In this document: positions 18,526-28,227 of the stretch, one piece after another
Layout: each line of letters begins with the position of its first letter
Numbering within the stretch: the stretch's first letter is position 1
Assembly: GCF_034119865.1 (NCBI RefSeq)
Contig: NZ_CP139421.1
Span: forward strand, 248,001 to 312,000
Direction of reading: 5' to 3'
DNA from: Algoriphagus sp. NG3
GTDB lineage: Bacteria; Bacteroidota; Bacteroidia; Cytophagales; Cyclobacteriaceae
DNA: 64,000 nt
Notes under the pieces: model-generated
The model's input: only the letters and a program-made list of their open reading frames with translations
Told to the model about the DNA's origin: nothing
Databases searched by the model: none
Position numbers and translations under genes: made by a program

Positions 18526-20013
18526 TTAGTCGTGATCAGGAATGAGTACAAATGACCAGAATATCTCCCCAGAACCTGTGATATCCAAGGTGATAGTCAA
18601 TTCTTCAATTCCGTCTTCATTGGTGTATCCGATTACCTCGTAGGTGACTGAGCTGTTTTCGGCTGGAGGTCCACCAGCATATTCACCGCCATTGTATGCC
18701 TTAGGTAAAGCGATAAAAGCCCCAGTTCCTGTTACGGTGATTTTGGCATTAGAGGACTCATTTCCTTCGGTAAAGCTGAATTCGTGTGTACCTGCCCCCC
18801 AGGCTTCGCCCGTAGTTCCAGTCAGATTAGCTGCCGGCTGGCAGCCTTCTTCTTCTACCCCTAAGTATAATTCCCCGAAAATATCTCCCCGCGGGTCATA
18901 GGTATAGGTGCCATCTTGATTGAAAATAAAGAGATCATTGAACAGGCAAGGTCTGTCTCCTGATATATCAGTCCCATTAGGGTAATACTCATCGCTTCCC
19001 GGACCAGGTCCCACTCCGAAGGCACCTGCAGCTGGTTTTAGTTTCCAAGCTTTGGATCCATCCCCGATCAGATTCTCAAGACTAAATTCTCCTGGCACTA
19101 CTGGTTCAGGCTCTGGGTCAGGTATTTCCTCTCCAGGCTCATAACCTTCAGGAATCAACCGTATGTACCATGCTAAGTCCGTGTTGGCCTGATCCACAAA
19201 TCTTAATGACATCTCATTTTCTGAAATGCTGACCACCTGATAGGTGGTGCCCCCGGCAAAATATCCTAAAAACCCTCCCTGGGAAATCGTCAATTCTGGA
19301 TATCCGTCTTCTGGCTCGGCCATACTCCACTTCAGTCCTTCTGGTGCTGAATAGGGAGCGGATAGGTCACCCACTTCTGCTTCATAGGCACCTGGGAAAT
19401 TCCCTCCCTGTGCTGCGTTCAGATAGACCAATCCCTCGGTGTCCATGGTGAAATTAAAGCTATCCAAAAAGAAAGTGTAGCGGTCTGTGTACATCCCTGA
19501 ACCCGCTTTTTCGTTAGGTTGGGCCTGATACCATTCAGGGAAATCCCCAGCTCCGGAAGAAGGGTTAGGTCCTACCCCGAAATGGCCTGATCTTCCAGCA
19601 TCAATCTTCCAAGTCTTGCCTTCTGTAGCTTGGGCACCTCCGGTTAGGTTATTGTAAAGTGGTTTATCCAGTAGAAGTGGGTCAGTTTCCTCTATGACTA
19701 GTTCTCTGCTGGTGCTCACGCTGCCTCCCCGATTGAAAACCGTCAGAGTCACCGTGTAGGTGCCTGCTGTAGGGTAAGTGCCTGTTACGCTTTTTCCCGT
19801 GGCTGAGCTGCCGTTGCCCATATCCCAATTCATGAGAAAAAAATCATTGTCAGCGGTAAACTGAAGAATGTTGTCACTCTGCTCTGTTGGCTCGAAACTG
19901 AATCCTGCCTGCTCTTCTGTAGGAGGGCTGTCTTCCAGCGCATACTCCTCCACACATGCTGCCAATAGAAGCAAAGGCAACACATATATGATGTATTTTA
20001 TATAGTTCTTCAT
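18526..20013 (-). CDS. PKD-domain surface glycan-binding lipoprotein (SusE-like position)
   Basis: I chose the ATG at 20013 (495 residues) because it starts the lipoprotein signal MKNYIKYIIYVLPLLLLAAC; a longer frame from 20058 adds 15 polar residues before it. A PKD domain lies at residues ~30-115 (NWDMGNGSSATGKSVTGTYP). Two related beta modules follow, each opening with TWKIDAGRSGHFGVGPN or AWKLKPAAGAFGVGPG, so the protein is internally duplicated. Proteins of this layout sit between susCD and GH16 genes in laminarin loci and bind beta-1,3-glucan at the surface. It has no catalytic motif. Confidence 0.85.
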   Translation of the reverse strand: MKNYIKYIIYVLPLLLLAACVEEYALEDSPPTEEQAGFSFEPTEQSDNILQFTADNDFFLMNWDMGNGSSATGKSVTGTYPTAGTYTVTLTVFNRGGSVSTSRELVIEETDPLLLDKPLYNNLTGGAQATEGKTWKIDAGRSGHFGVGPNPSSGAGDFPEWYQAQPNEKAGSGMYTDRYTFFLDSFNFTMDTEGLVYLNAAQGGNFPGAYEAEVGDLSAPYSAPEGLKWSMAEPEDGYPELTISQGGFLGYFAGGTTYQVVSISENEMSLRFVDQANTDLAWYIRLIPEGYEPGEEIPDPEPEPVVPGEFSLENLIGDGSKAWKLKPAAGAFGVGPGPGSDEYYPNGTDISGDRPCLFNDLFIFNQDGTYTYDPRGDIFGELYLGVEEEGCQPAANLTGTTGEAWGAGTHEFSFTEGNESSNAKITVTGTGAFIALPKAYNGGEYAGGPPAENSSVTYEVIGYTNEDGIEELTITLDITGSGEIFWSFVLIPDHD

Positions 20014-20137
20014 GTCTTTATTTTTTGATTTTGGGTTTTGATAGTCACCGGAGCTCATCTTACTGATTTAGCCTGAAGCCAGTAGGAAAGGTTCTCCCAG
20101 GTGATAATGCTTTTCATAAAATCAAGTTGAGTTAGAT

Positions 20138-21610
20138 CTAATAACCTGGATTTTGATTCCAAGCACCACCGGCCAGATCTATTTCCACCTGAGGGATTGG
20201 AAACAACTCATTCTTTCCGCTAACAAAACCACTGATTCGATCGGCGGCTTGTCCTGTTCTTACCAGATCAAAGAATCTGTGCCCCTCTCCAGATAGCTCA
20301 TATCTTCTTTCCTCTAATATGGCTTGATATAATGCTTCTCCTGAACTGTTGATTGACGGCATAGCTACTCTGGCTCTTACCTTGTTCAGTTCAGTTTTTG
20401 CACGGTCATCATTTCCTGATCTTTGGAATGCCTCCGCTGCCATCAGCAGTACGTCTGCCCATCGGATCACTCTGTAATTGAGGGGACTGGTCAAGTCATC
20501 ATCCGGAAGGCCTCTTTCGTCCAGTCTTTTGATGTATTTATTATTGTAAAATCCGGTATGTCCTCCACCGCCTATTGCATAGGTGATTTCTCCTGCATTT
20601 GGCTGAGCTGCTATAAAGGCTTCCAAATCCAAAACAGTGGCCTCTCTTCTTATATCTCCTTCCTGAAAACTGTCGTATAGGTTCTGTGTAGGCAGATTAT
20701 AGCTATTGCCATCTGCGTACAATGGGCCATCGTATTGTCTGATGCTATTGAAACCCACTGCGGCATTTCCATTCAGACAAACCAAGCATCCGTAGCTCCC
20801 GCCCTCTAATCCACTAAACTGTACAGTAAATACATCTTCGGCGACGTTTTGGTTGCTGGCATAAAACAGCGTGCTGAAATCATCAAAAAGGGCATATCCA
20901 CCAGGATTAGTGTCGATGAGATTTCCTAGAATAGTGCTGGCTTCAGCATACTTGTCCTGATAAAGCAATACTTTTCCGAGCAGCGCCATAGCTGCTCCTT
21001 GGGTTAGCCTTCCCACTTCACTTGCAGCAGCAGGAAGATCTTCTATAGCATCCTGAAGGTCAGATTCTACTTGGGCGTAGATTTCTGCTTTTGGCGTTCT
21101 AGGCGTATTTGGGATTTCATTGATGGAGATTCTTCTGTCCACAATCAATGGCATATCTCCAAAATATGTCACCAGATTGAAGTAGAAATAAGCGCGCATG
21201 AATTTAGCTTCTGCAAGGATTCTGGCCTTGCCTTCGAAATCAATGTTTTCCTGGTTTTCGAAGATGTAATTTGCCCGGGCTATGCCTGTATAGTTTACCC
21301 GCATCACTGACCTTAGCTCTTCATTTACTCCACCGTGAGTCATACTTTCTATTTCATGTAGGCCTCTGGTATCGTTGACACTTTCTCCTCCCGCGATGGC
21401 ATTATCTGAAGCGATTTCGCCGATCCACATGGTCAGATAGGCGGGTTGCATCATGTCATACACTCCGATGATGGCCCTGTCAAAGTCTTCCTGAGTATTG
21501 AAGAAATTCTCCGCGTCCTGCGTGAACTCAGGCTCAATATTCAATAAACTATCGCAAGCGGTTCCCATCCCTAAGCAGAGGAACAGTATCCATTTTGTTA
21601 TATTTTTCAT
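20138..21610 (-). CDS. SusD-family surface glycan-binding lipoprotein (locus 2)
   Basis: This 490-residue lipoprotein (MKNITKWILFLCLGMGTAC) belongs to the SusD/RagB family. Landmarks are FDRAIIGVYDMMQPAYLTMW, AEAKFMRAYFYFNLVTYFGD, LPAAASEVGRLTQGAAMALLGK (the TPR core) and the C-terminal ILEERRYELSGEGHRFFDLV followed by FPIPQVEIDLAGGAWNQNPGY-type residues. It partners the SusC protein encoded 136 bp upstream. The PKD and GH16 genes that follow suggest a beta-1,3-glucan (laminarin) ligand. Confidence 0.96.
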   Translation of the reverse strand: MKNITKWILFLCLGMGTACDSLLNIEPEFTQDAENFFNTQEDFDRAIIGVYDMMQPAYLTMWIGEIASDNAIAGGESVNDTRGLHEIESMTHGGVNEELRSVMRVNYTGIARANYIFENQENIDFEGKARILAEAKFMRAYFYFNLVTYFGDMPLIVDRRISINEIPNTPRTPKAEIYAQVESDLQDAIEDLPAAASEVGRLTQGAAMALLGKVLLYQDKYAEASTILGNLIDTNPGGYALFDDFSTLFYASNQNVAEDVFTVQFSGLEGGSYGCLVCLNGNAAVGFNSIRQYDGPLYADGNSYNLPTQNLYDSFQEGDIRREATVLDLEAFIAAQPNAGEITYAIGGGGHTGFYNNKYIKRLDERGLPDDDLTSPLNYRVIRWADVLLMAAEAFQRSGNDDRAKTELNKVRARVAMPSINSSGEALYQAILEERRYELSGEGHRFFDLVRTGQAADRISGFVSGKNELFPIPQVEIDLAGGAWNQNPGY

Positions 21611-21746
21611 GTGATAAATTTTTAAATTTTTTAGGCTTCACCTGTCCCTATGCCAAGCAGCTAGAAACTCACGAGATGGCAATTTCTCCCATGTTGTGTA
21701 GTCTCTTTATGCCGTGCAATTTTTGCCAGGCTTAATCTCATCGTAT

Positions 21747-24700
21747 CTAGAATTTAATGTTTAAACCTGCCATAAAGGATCTAGCCTGAGGGTAGATTCC
21801 ATTATCTACACCGGCAAAAAGTGGATTCCCCGATCCCACATCAGGATCAAATCCCTGGTATCTGGTCAAAGTGACAAGATTATTTGCGGCTAGGTAAAAC
21901 CGGAAATGCTGAACACCTATCTTTTTGGTAAGGGTGTTAGGGATCGTGTAGCCCAGCTGTACATTTCTTAGTCTGAGAAATGACCCGTCTTCCACATAGA
22001 AATCAGAAAACACATTGTTTCTGGTGGCACCAGTAGTGAGTCTTGGAACCTCATTGCTAGTTCCCGGCCCTGTCCATCGGTCGAGGTTGTACGCCAGCTG
22101 ATTGGCATAGGGCTGTTGCCTTTCATAATTGCGGATAATATCCTGTCCCAAAGCTGCATAGAGGTTTGCTCCAAAGTCAAACCCCTTGAAATCAACTGAC
22201 ATATTGAATCCCATGACTACATCCGGGATAGGGGAGCCGATCATGACCCGGTCAGAATCATCCCCGAAATTGATCACTCCGTCACCATTTTGATCCACAA
22301 ACTTTAGATCTCCAGGCTGGGCTCCCGGCTGAGCAGTGCTGCTGGAAGCGATTTCCTCCTGGGTCTGGAATATACCGTCTGTCTGATATCCTATGAAGTA
22401 GCCTATAGGGTAGCCTTTTTCAAATCTTGTCGCTACGTTGCCCCCCACACTGAAACCAGCACCCGGGATAAATTCAAATCCTTGTGGAACTGCCGTTACT
22501 TCATTGTTGATAAAGGTGACATTGTAATCAAATCTGAAGTTTACACCAGAACTCTTATTGGTTCCATAGCCCAATTCTACTTCAATCCCCCGGTTTCTCA
22601 CATCTCCGGCATTGATTACCGGCGGTGAGCCTCCTGGCCCATAGCTACCTAGGATGGCTGAGACATCAGGCTGGAAGAGCAAGTCTTTGGTGTTTTTGAC
22701 AAAATAATTCGCGGTGATATCCAGGCTTTGGAACAAGGAGAAATCCAATCCTATATTGGTCTGGAAAGTGGTTTCCCATTTCAGATCAGGATTACTTGTG
22801 TTTCCAATGGCTGCTCCGTTGGCAATCAGATCATTGAATACATAGGTAGCAGAACCATTTAGCAGTCCTCTGTATCTGAATAATCCGATCTGATCATTTC
22901 CTGAGATACCAAAACTGGTTCTCAGCTTTAGGAAGTCTATGGCTTTTACGTTGAAAAAAGATTCATCAGAGATCAACCAGGCAGCAGAGACAGCGGGAAA
23001 ATACCCGATTCGGTTGTTAGGGCCGAAATTAGTAGAACCGTCTCTTCTCAGAATGGCAGAGACGAAATACCGCTGATTGTAGTCATATTCTCCACGGATA
23101 AAGGCTGAAATCAAGCGTTGTCTGCTTTGGAAGGAGCCAGTATTGTTCAGGTATCCCCCTGTGGCTTGGTTGGCGGATATGTCAGCAAAATTCACATCGT
23201 TGTTTGGGATATTGAATCCTGTGCCGCTTAGACCTTCACTTCTATTGCCCACTAATGAAAGTCCGGCCATACCTTTGACCCGATGGTCTTTCCCAAAGTT
23301 CTGGTTGTAGTTCAGGAAAGTTTCCAGATTGTAGTCCAGGTAGGTGTTTCTGGATTCATTTACATTTGCGCCTCTTTCGATCTCTATACCTCCGATATCC
23401 ACCAGCACCGGATCCAGGTTTTCATTTCTTGCCGAATTGGCAAATTTACCCTGGCCATACCATACCAGTGGATTGAAGGCTTTGTAATCTACCATTGCGA
23501 AATTGTACCCTGCCCGACCAGTCCAAGTGAACTTATCATTGATTTGATATTCGATTTCTTCTTTTCCCACAATTTTATTCACATAAGAATCATTGTAGGT
23601 GTTTGCCATCTGTGCCAGGGGATTGATGATATCATTGACATTGTCCAGATAGGAATACCGGTCTCCTACGCGCAGTGGCTCTGTGGGATAGGCATTGATG
23701 GTGTTGTACAATACTGACCCTATACCTCCTTGTGGCAAGCTTTTGCTATGCTCTCTGGTAAACAGAAAAACATTGGTGAACTTCAGCCTTGGAGCCAGCT
23801 CTGTGATGAAGTTGATTCGGGCATTGTATCGCTCAAAGTTGGCTTTGGGGCCGCCTACTATACCTTCCTGGGCAAAGTACGACCCTCCTATGGAATAGGA
23901 TGTTTTTTCTGAGCCACCCGTAACGGTAAGATTGTACTCCTGAATCGGAGCATCCTGAAAAACAGCATTCTGCCAGTTTGTACCTTCGCCTAATTCCACA
24001 TTGTTGAATGGCATGGACTGACCTCCTGCTGCAAAGGCTTCATTTTTTAAAATGGCATATTCCCTGGCATTCAGCAAATCCAGTTTCCGGGCTGTCTGTT
24101 GAACGCCATAAAACGCATCAAAATCAAGCCTGGGTTTGGCGCCAAGCGTGCCTTTTTTTGTTTCAATCAAAATCACCCCATTCGCTGCCCTTACTCCATA
24201 AATACCAGCTGTACCGTCCTTGAGTACGTTGACTGATTCAATGTCATTTGGATTAAGCGCATTCAGCCCGGCTGCATCATAGATGACTCCATCCACCAAA
24301 ATCAAGGGGTCGTTTTCGCCAAACGTGCCTATTCCCCGAATACGGATGTTGGAAGTGCCTCCAGGAGCCCCAGAGTTTGTGGTGATATTCACGCCTGCCA
24401 TCTGTCCCTGTAAAGCCTGATCCACACGGGGCATTTTCATCTTTTGGATGTTTTCTCCCTTCACCTGAGATGTGGCTCCGGTAAGTTCCCTTTTGGTGGC
24501 AGAACCATATCCTATTACCACCACCTCGTTGAGGTTGGTCAGGTCTTCAGCTAATATTACACTAAGTTCTGAACTATTTCCCACCTGAATAAGCTGGGTC
24601 TTGAATCCCATAAATGAAAATTGCAGTTCATCACCTTCCGTGGCATTAATGGAAAAATTTCCATCCAAGTCTGTGACAGTACCTATAGTACTACTCAACT

Positions 24701-24827
24701 TTAATACACTTACCCCAGGCAACGGACTTCCCGTCTCGTCAGTCACTTTGCCTTTTGTTTCAGGAGTTTGTGCCCAAGTCCCATAATGGAGGGCTAGTGC
24801 AAAGCACAGCAATAAAATTTTCTTCAT
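21747..24827 (-). CDS. SusC-family TonB-dependent outer-membrane transporter (locus 2)
   Basis: This 1026-residue protein starts with a signal peptide (MKKILLLCFALALHYGTWAQ) and a carboxypeptidase-D-like domain (GSPLPGVSVLKLSSTIGTVT). The plug carries LNEVVVIGYGSATKRELTGA, IRIRGIGTFGENDPLILVDG and NPNDIESVNVLKDGTAGIYG, and the barrel ends RSFMAGLNIKF. It imports oligosaccharides handed over by the SusD protein. It is the first gene of the minus-strand operon (susC, susD, PKD lipoprotein, GH16) and is divergent from the regulator gene at 25076. Confidence 0.97.
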   Translation of the reverse strand: MKKILLLCFALALHYGTWAQTPETKGKVTDETGSPLPGVSVLKLSSTIGTVTDLDGNFSINATEGDELQFSFMGFKTQLIQVGNSSELSVILAEDLTNLNEVVVIGYGSATKRELTGATSQVKGENIQKMKMPRVDQALQGQMAGVNITTNSGAPGGTSNIRIRGIGTFGENDPLILVDGVIYDAAGLNALNPNDIESVNVLKDGTAGIYGVRAANGVILIETKKGTLGAKPRLDFDAFYGVQQTARKLDLLNAREYAILKNEAFAAGGQSMPFNNVELGEGTNWQNAVFQDAPIQEYNLTVTGGSEKTSYSIGGSYFAQEGIVGGPKANFERYNARINFITELAPRLKFTNVFLFTREHSKSLPQGGIGSVLYNTINAYPTEPLRVGDRYSYLDNVNDIINPLAQMANTYNDSYVNKIVGKEEIEYQINDKFTWTGRAGYNFAMVDYKAFNPLVWYGQGKFANSARNENLDPVLVDIGGIEIERGANVNESRNTYLDYNLETFLNYNQNFGKDHRVKGMAGLSLVGNRSEGLSGTGFNIPNNDVNFADISANQATGGYLNNTGSFQSRQRLISAFIRGEYDYNQRYFVSAILRRDGSTNFGPNNRIGYFPAVSAAWLISDESFFNVKAIDFLKLRTSFGISGNDQIGLFRYRGLLNGSATYVFNDLIANGAAIGNTSNPDLKWETTFQTNIGLDFSLFQSLDITANYFVKNTKDLLFQPDVSAILGSYGPGGSPPVINAGDVRNRGIEVELGYGTNKSSGVNFRFDYNVTFINNEVTAVPQGFEFIPGAGFSVGGNVATRFEKGYPIGYFIGYQTDGIFQTQEEIASSSTAQPGAQPGDLKFVDQNGDGVINFGDDSDRVMIGSPIPDVVMGFNMSVDFKGFDFGANLYAALGQDIIRNYERQQPYANQLAYNLDRWTGPGTSNEVPRLTTGATRNNVFSDFYVEDGSFLRLRNVQLGYTIPNTLTKKIGVQHFRFYLAANNLVTLTRYQGFDPDVGSGNPLFAGVDNGIYPQARSFMAGLNIKF

Positions 24828-24852
24828 TGTTTTTTGGATTTATTACAGTATC

Positions 24853-24882
24853 CAAGATGATGCATAATTCACAACACACAAA
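24853..24882 (-). promoter_or_regulatory. Candidate Bacteroidota-type promoter of the locus-2 susC operon
   Basis: Read on the minus strand, a TTTG (-33-like, 24879-24882) is followed after 18 bases by TCATCTTG (24853-24860), an imperfect match to TAnnTTTG. This would place the transcript start about 20 bases upstream of the ATG. The two TACATCAT operator candidates lie immediately upstream. Motif-based only. Confidence 0.35.
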
Positions 24883-24891
24883 AAAAAGGAG

Positions 24892-24910
24892 TACATCATT
24901 ACTACATCAT
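24892..24910. promoter_or_regulatory. Tandem TACATCAT repeats, candidate operator
   Basis: TACATCAT occurs at 24892-24899 and 24903-24910, exactly 11 bp apart (about one helical turn). A third copy lies at 25023-25030, near the divergent regulator gene. The placement just upstream of the susC promoter candidate fits binding by the LuxR-type regulator encoded next door, possibly with autoregulation through the third copy. Confidence 0.45.
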
Positions 24911-25075
24911 CTAACTTGGATCACTTTCACAAAAACTCAACAAAATCTTCAATTATATGCTTTATTTTACTCTATATGCTGTTTTGTAGAATTCAAAAAA
25001 AGTGATTTGTGAAAGTTTAGAATACATCATGATCAAAATAGCTATATTGCAGCCTACATCAAGTAATGAACGTCA

Positions 25076-27952
25076 ATGAGGATTATTCTTACCCTTGTTC
25101 TACTGGTTTTACTCGTTCATTCTGGACTTTCCGGGAATATAGGATTACCTTTTTTCAAGTATTATAGTAGTCAGGAGTACCAGGGGGGAATTCAGAATTA
25201 TGCGATATCCCAGCATGGCACGGGGTTGATTTATGTCGCCAACAATCATGGTTTGATGGAGTACGACGGTACAACCTGGAGAAGACATGCCTTGCCTAAC
25301 GGTGCCAAAGTAAGACATGTGCAGATAGATGCAAGTGGGGTGATATATGTCTCGGGCCAAGGTGACCTTGGGACGTTTACGCCGGGTGTCGATGGACAGC
25401 TGACCTTTGAATCACTCAAAACATCATTGCCTGAGGAACTTCAAAACTTAGAAGAGGTATGGAAAGTGTATTTCAATGGGGAAAATGTGTTTTTCTGTAC
25501 CTCTGAGCGTATTTTGGTATTTGACAAAAGTAGGAGATTCCAGAACAGCATCGTTAGCGACACTAGTTTTGAAAGCTTCCATTTCAGTCATAATATGCTG
25601 ATGGTAAATGAAGTCGGAGTAGGGATCAAAAAACTTCAGGATGGGGTGCTGGTTCCACTCAATGATATGGGGTTTTTTGGCGATTACCGGGTGACAGGGA
25701 TCCTGCAGTTGAATCAAAACAAACATTTGGTTTTTACCCGTGATCATGGTGTTTTCAGCATGAACGGGAAATTGGTTGAATCCTGGAAAGGCCCTAAGGA
25801 TCTGACCATCAATACGGCTCTATTGTTAAGAAATGGCACTATTGCCTTGGGATCCCAACTCGATGGTCTTAGAATTATAGATGGTTCAGGAAATGAGCTT
25901 ATGAAACTGGACAAGGACAACGGGTTGAACAATAACTCCATAGTGTCTCTTTTTGAAGATCTCAACGGAAACCTGTGGGTAGGTCACAACAATGGGATCA
26001 CCATGGTGCAGCTTAGTCTTCCCTTTACCAAAATCAATCAATTTTCTGGACTTACAGGCACTGGATACCATGCCACCTACGACCAGGGCAAAATTTATTA
26101 TGGTACCAACAATGGGGTATTCGCACAGAAAACAAGTGACTTAGGTGGGCCGGAAGTTTCCTTGATCCGCAATTCCACGGGGCAAGTGTACCAAATCAAA
26201 TCCATACAAAATCAGCTGTTGGTGGCACACAATGACGGAGCTTTTGTTATAAAAGGGGAGGAAGCCCATAGGATAGCGGGGCCTGGAGGGGTATGGAATT
26301 TTCAGCATCTCCACGGAAGACAGGACTTGATACTGGTAGGGAGTTACAATGGCCTTCATCTCTATGAGATCCATGAGGGCACCATCCAATACCTCAGGCA
26401 GATAGAAGGTTTCAGTGAATCCAGCAGGATCATTGAGCAGGATGATAGAGGGAACATTTGGGTAGCCCATGGGTACAAAGGCCTATACAGACTGCAACTG
26501 GATGAGCTATTGGAAACTGCTACTGTAGCTTATTATGGAGCCGATGCTGGCTTGCCTACAGCTATGCTCAATAATGTCTGGCGTATCAACAACCGGCTTG
26601 TTTTTACTACACAAGCCGGTATTTTCAAGTTTGATGAACAAAACAACCGGTTTGAAAGGGATGATTTTTTTAAACCTTATTTTGAAGAGGGATTTTTGGC
26701 ACATTTCCTTTCAGAGGATCAAATGGGCAATATTTATTATATAGGCGAAACTGAAATAGGGGTATTGGAGAAAAAGGTGGATGGGAGTTATACAAAGAAT
26801 TTTCAGGTGTTTAATAAGCTGCTGCCACTACTCAATGATGATCTTCAGAATATTTCAATACTACAGGGAAATGAGGTTCTTTTTGCCGCAAAGGAGGGTT
26901 TTGTAAGGTTTAGTTTGAATGACAGCAAGTATCAATCTGCCATTTTCTCCACCTTGATCCGAAGGGTGTATTTGACAGGTGCGTCCGATTCCCTGGTTTA
27001 TGGAGGGAATGCCCCTTTGGTTGACATGCGGCATCAAAACCAAAATCAATCGAACAGACTGAAAATCCCTTTTAAACTGGCCAATATCCGTTTTGAAAGT
27101 AGCAATCCTACCCCAAACAACGAGATGGAGCTGAGGTTTCAATATTGGCTGGAAGGCCTGGAACCCAAGTTTGGGGACTGGATCGATAAGCCTGAAAAAG
27201 CATTCACCAATCTGAGAGAAGGCAACTATACCTTTCATGTCAAAAGTAAAAACCTCTTTGGGGAGGTTAGTCCTACGGCCTCGTATTCTTTTGAGGTACT
27301 ACCTCCCTGGTATAGAAGCCGGGTGGCTTATGCGGTGTATTTACTGGTCATATCTTTGCTTACTTTTCTGATATACCGTATCATCGAAAGTAGGTATCAA
27401 AAAAAGGAACTGTTGATTAAAACCGCTTCCAAAAGAGTGATCCAGGAAAAAGAATCCGAGCTCAAGCATACACAGGCTGAAATCGAAAAACTCAAAACCG
27501 AAAAACTGAAACAGGAAATTCACCTCAAGGACAAGGAACTTGCTACAGCGACAATGCATCTGATCACCAAAAACGGCTTTATTGACCAGTTGCGCAACAA
27601 TCTAAATGGCATTACCAAAAAAAGCAAGAATCAGGAAATCAAAAACGAGATTCAGAAAGTAATCAAAAACATTGAAAATAATTTTGCAGGCGACAGGGAT
27701 TGGGAGCAGTTTGAAATCCACTTTGATCAGGTTCACGGTGATTTTATGAGCAGATTTAAGAAAGAATACGGCAGTTTGAGCCCACAGGAAATCAAACTGA
27801 GTGCATACCTGAGGATGAATCTTTCTACCAAAGAAATCGCCTACCTGATGAATATCACCGTCCGGGGAGTTGAAATAGCAAGGTATAGGCTACGGAAAAA
27901 ACTTGGTTTGGTCAGGACTGATAACTTGCAGGAATACATTCTTAAATTTTGA
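25076..27952 (+). CDS. Transmembrane one-component regulator: propeller sensor, Y_Y_Y, LuxR-type HTH
   Basis: This 958-residue protein has a signal peptide (MRIILTLVLLVLLVHSGLSG), then periplasmic reg_prop propeller repeats (VANNHGLMEYDGTTWRRH, LFEDLNGNLWVGHNNGI) and a Y_Y_Y domain ending near residue 740. One membrane helix follows (VAYAVYLLVISLLTFLIYRI, ~748-768), then a cytoplasmic Lys/Glu-rich coiled coil (~770-840) and a C-terminal LuxR/GerE-like helix-turn-helix (LSPQEIKLSAYLRMNLSTKE, then VRGVEIARYRLRKKLGL). No kinase or receiver is present, so the glycan signal must reach DNA directly through the membrane. It is divergent from the laminarin-type operon, its likely target. Confidence 0.9.
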   Translation: MRIILTLVLLVLLVHSGLSGNIGLPFFKYYSSQEYQGGIQNYAISQHGTGLIYVANNHGLMEYDGTTWRRHALPNGAKVRHVQIDASGVIYVSGQGDLGTFTPGVDGQLTFESLKTSLPEELQNLEEVWKVYFNGENVFFCTSERILVFDKSRRFQNSIVSDTSFESFHFSHNMLMVNEVGVGIKKLQDGVLVPLNDMGFFGDYRVTGILQLNQNKHLVFTRDHGVFSMNGKLVESWKGPKDLTINTALLLRNGTIALGSQLDGLRIIDGSGNELMKLDKDNGLNNNSIVSLFEDLNGNLWVGHNNGITMVQLSLPFTKINQFSGLTGTGYHATYDQGKIYYGTNNGVFAQKTSDLGGPEVSLIRNSTGQVYQIKSIQNQLLVAHNDGAFVIKGEEAHRIAGPGGVWNFQHLHGRQDLILVGSYNGLHLYEIHEGTIQYLRQIEGFSESSRIIEQDDRGNIWVAHGYKGLYRLQLDELLETATVAYYGADAGLPTAMLNNVWRINNRLVFTTQAGIFKFDEQNNRFERDDFFKPYFEEGFLAHFLSEDQMGNIYYIGETEIGVLEKKVDGSYTKNFQVFNKLLPLLNDDLQNISILQGNEVLFAAKEGFVRFSLNDSKYQSAIFSTLIRRVYLTGASDSLVYGGNAPLVDMRHQNQNQSNRLKIPFKLANIRFESSNPTPNNEMELRFQYWLEGLEPKFGDWIDKPEKAFTNLREGNYTFHVKSKNLFGEVSPTASYSFEVLPPWYRSRVAYAVYLLVISLLTFLIYRIIESRYQKKELLIKTASKRVIQEKESELKHTQAEIEKLKTEKLKQEIHLKDKELATATMHLITKNGFIDQLRNNLNGITKKSKNQEIKNEIQKVIKNIENNFAGDRDWEQFEIHFDQVHGDFMSRFKKEYGSLSPQEIKLSAYLRMNLSTKEIAYLMNITVRGVEIARYRLRKKLGLVRTDNLQEYILKF

Positions 27953-28007
27953 CCCTGGAGAGGATAATCGCTGAAGTGTGGATTTCCTGATTTTTATTCC
28001 ATCCCTG

Positions 28008-28045
28008 CCATCGTTGACAGGACTTGCCATGCCAACGATGGCAAG
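28008..28045. terminator. Overlapping alternative hairpins after the regulator gene
   Basis: CCATCGTTG (28008-28016) pairs with CAACGATGG (28033-28041). CTTGCCAT (28023-28030) pairs with ATGGCAAG (28038-28045). The two stems share 28038-28041 and cannot form together. They lie 56-93 bp past the stop codon. There is no long U-tract, so the terminator role is uncertain. Confidence 0.4.
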
Positions 28046-28180
28046 TAATATTGCCCCGGCACACAAGCCGACTCTAAGCAAGGTCTAACATGCCCAATAC
28101 CCAATAAGTGAAGCGGTTCAGCAGCTGGTGAAAAACCAGAGTGCCCTGCGTGGTTCTTTATAGAGGCAAAGTATTGGCAT

Positions 28181-28216
28181 CTTTACGAAATCTTTATATT
28201 CCACAAACTAACTTTG
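28181..28216 (+). promoter_or_regulatory. Promoter with tandem CTTTAY operator before the KdpD-like gene
   Basis: CTTTAC at 28181 and CTTTAT at 28192 form a direct repeat with 11-bp period, as bound by OmpR-family regulators. A perfect -7 box TAACTTTG lies at 28209-28216. The same arrangement, at identical spacing, occurs at 29982-30017. The position implies a transcript start near 28222 and hence a start codon downstream of the longest open frame. Confidence 0.6.
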
Positions 28217-28227
28217 TAACAAAAAAA

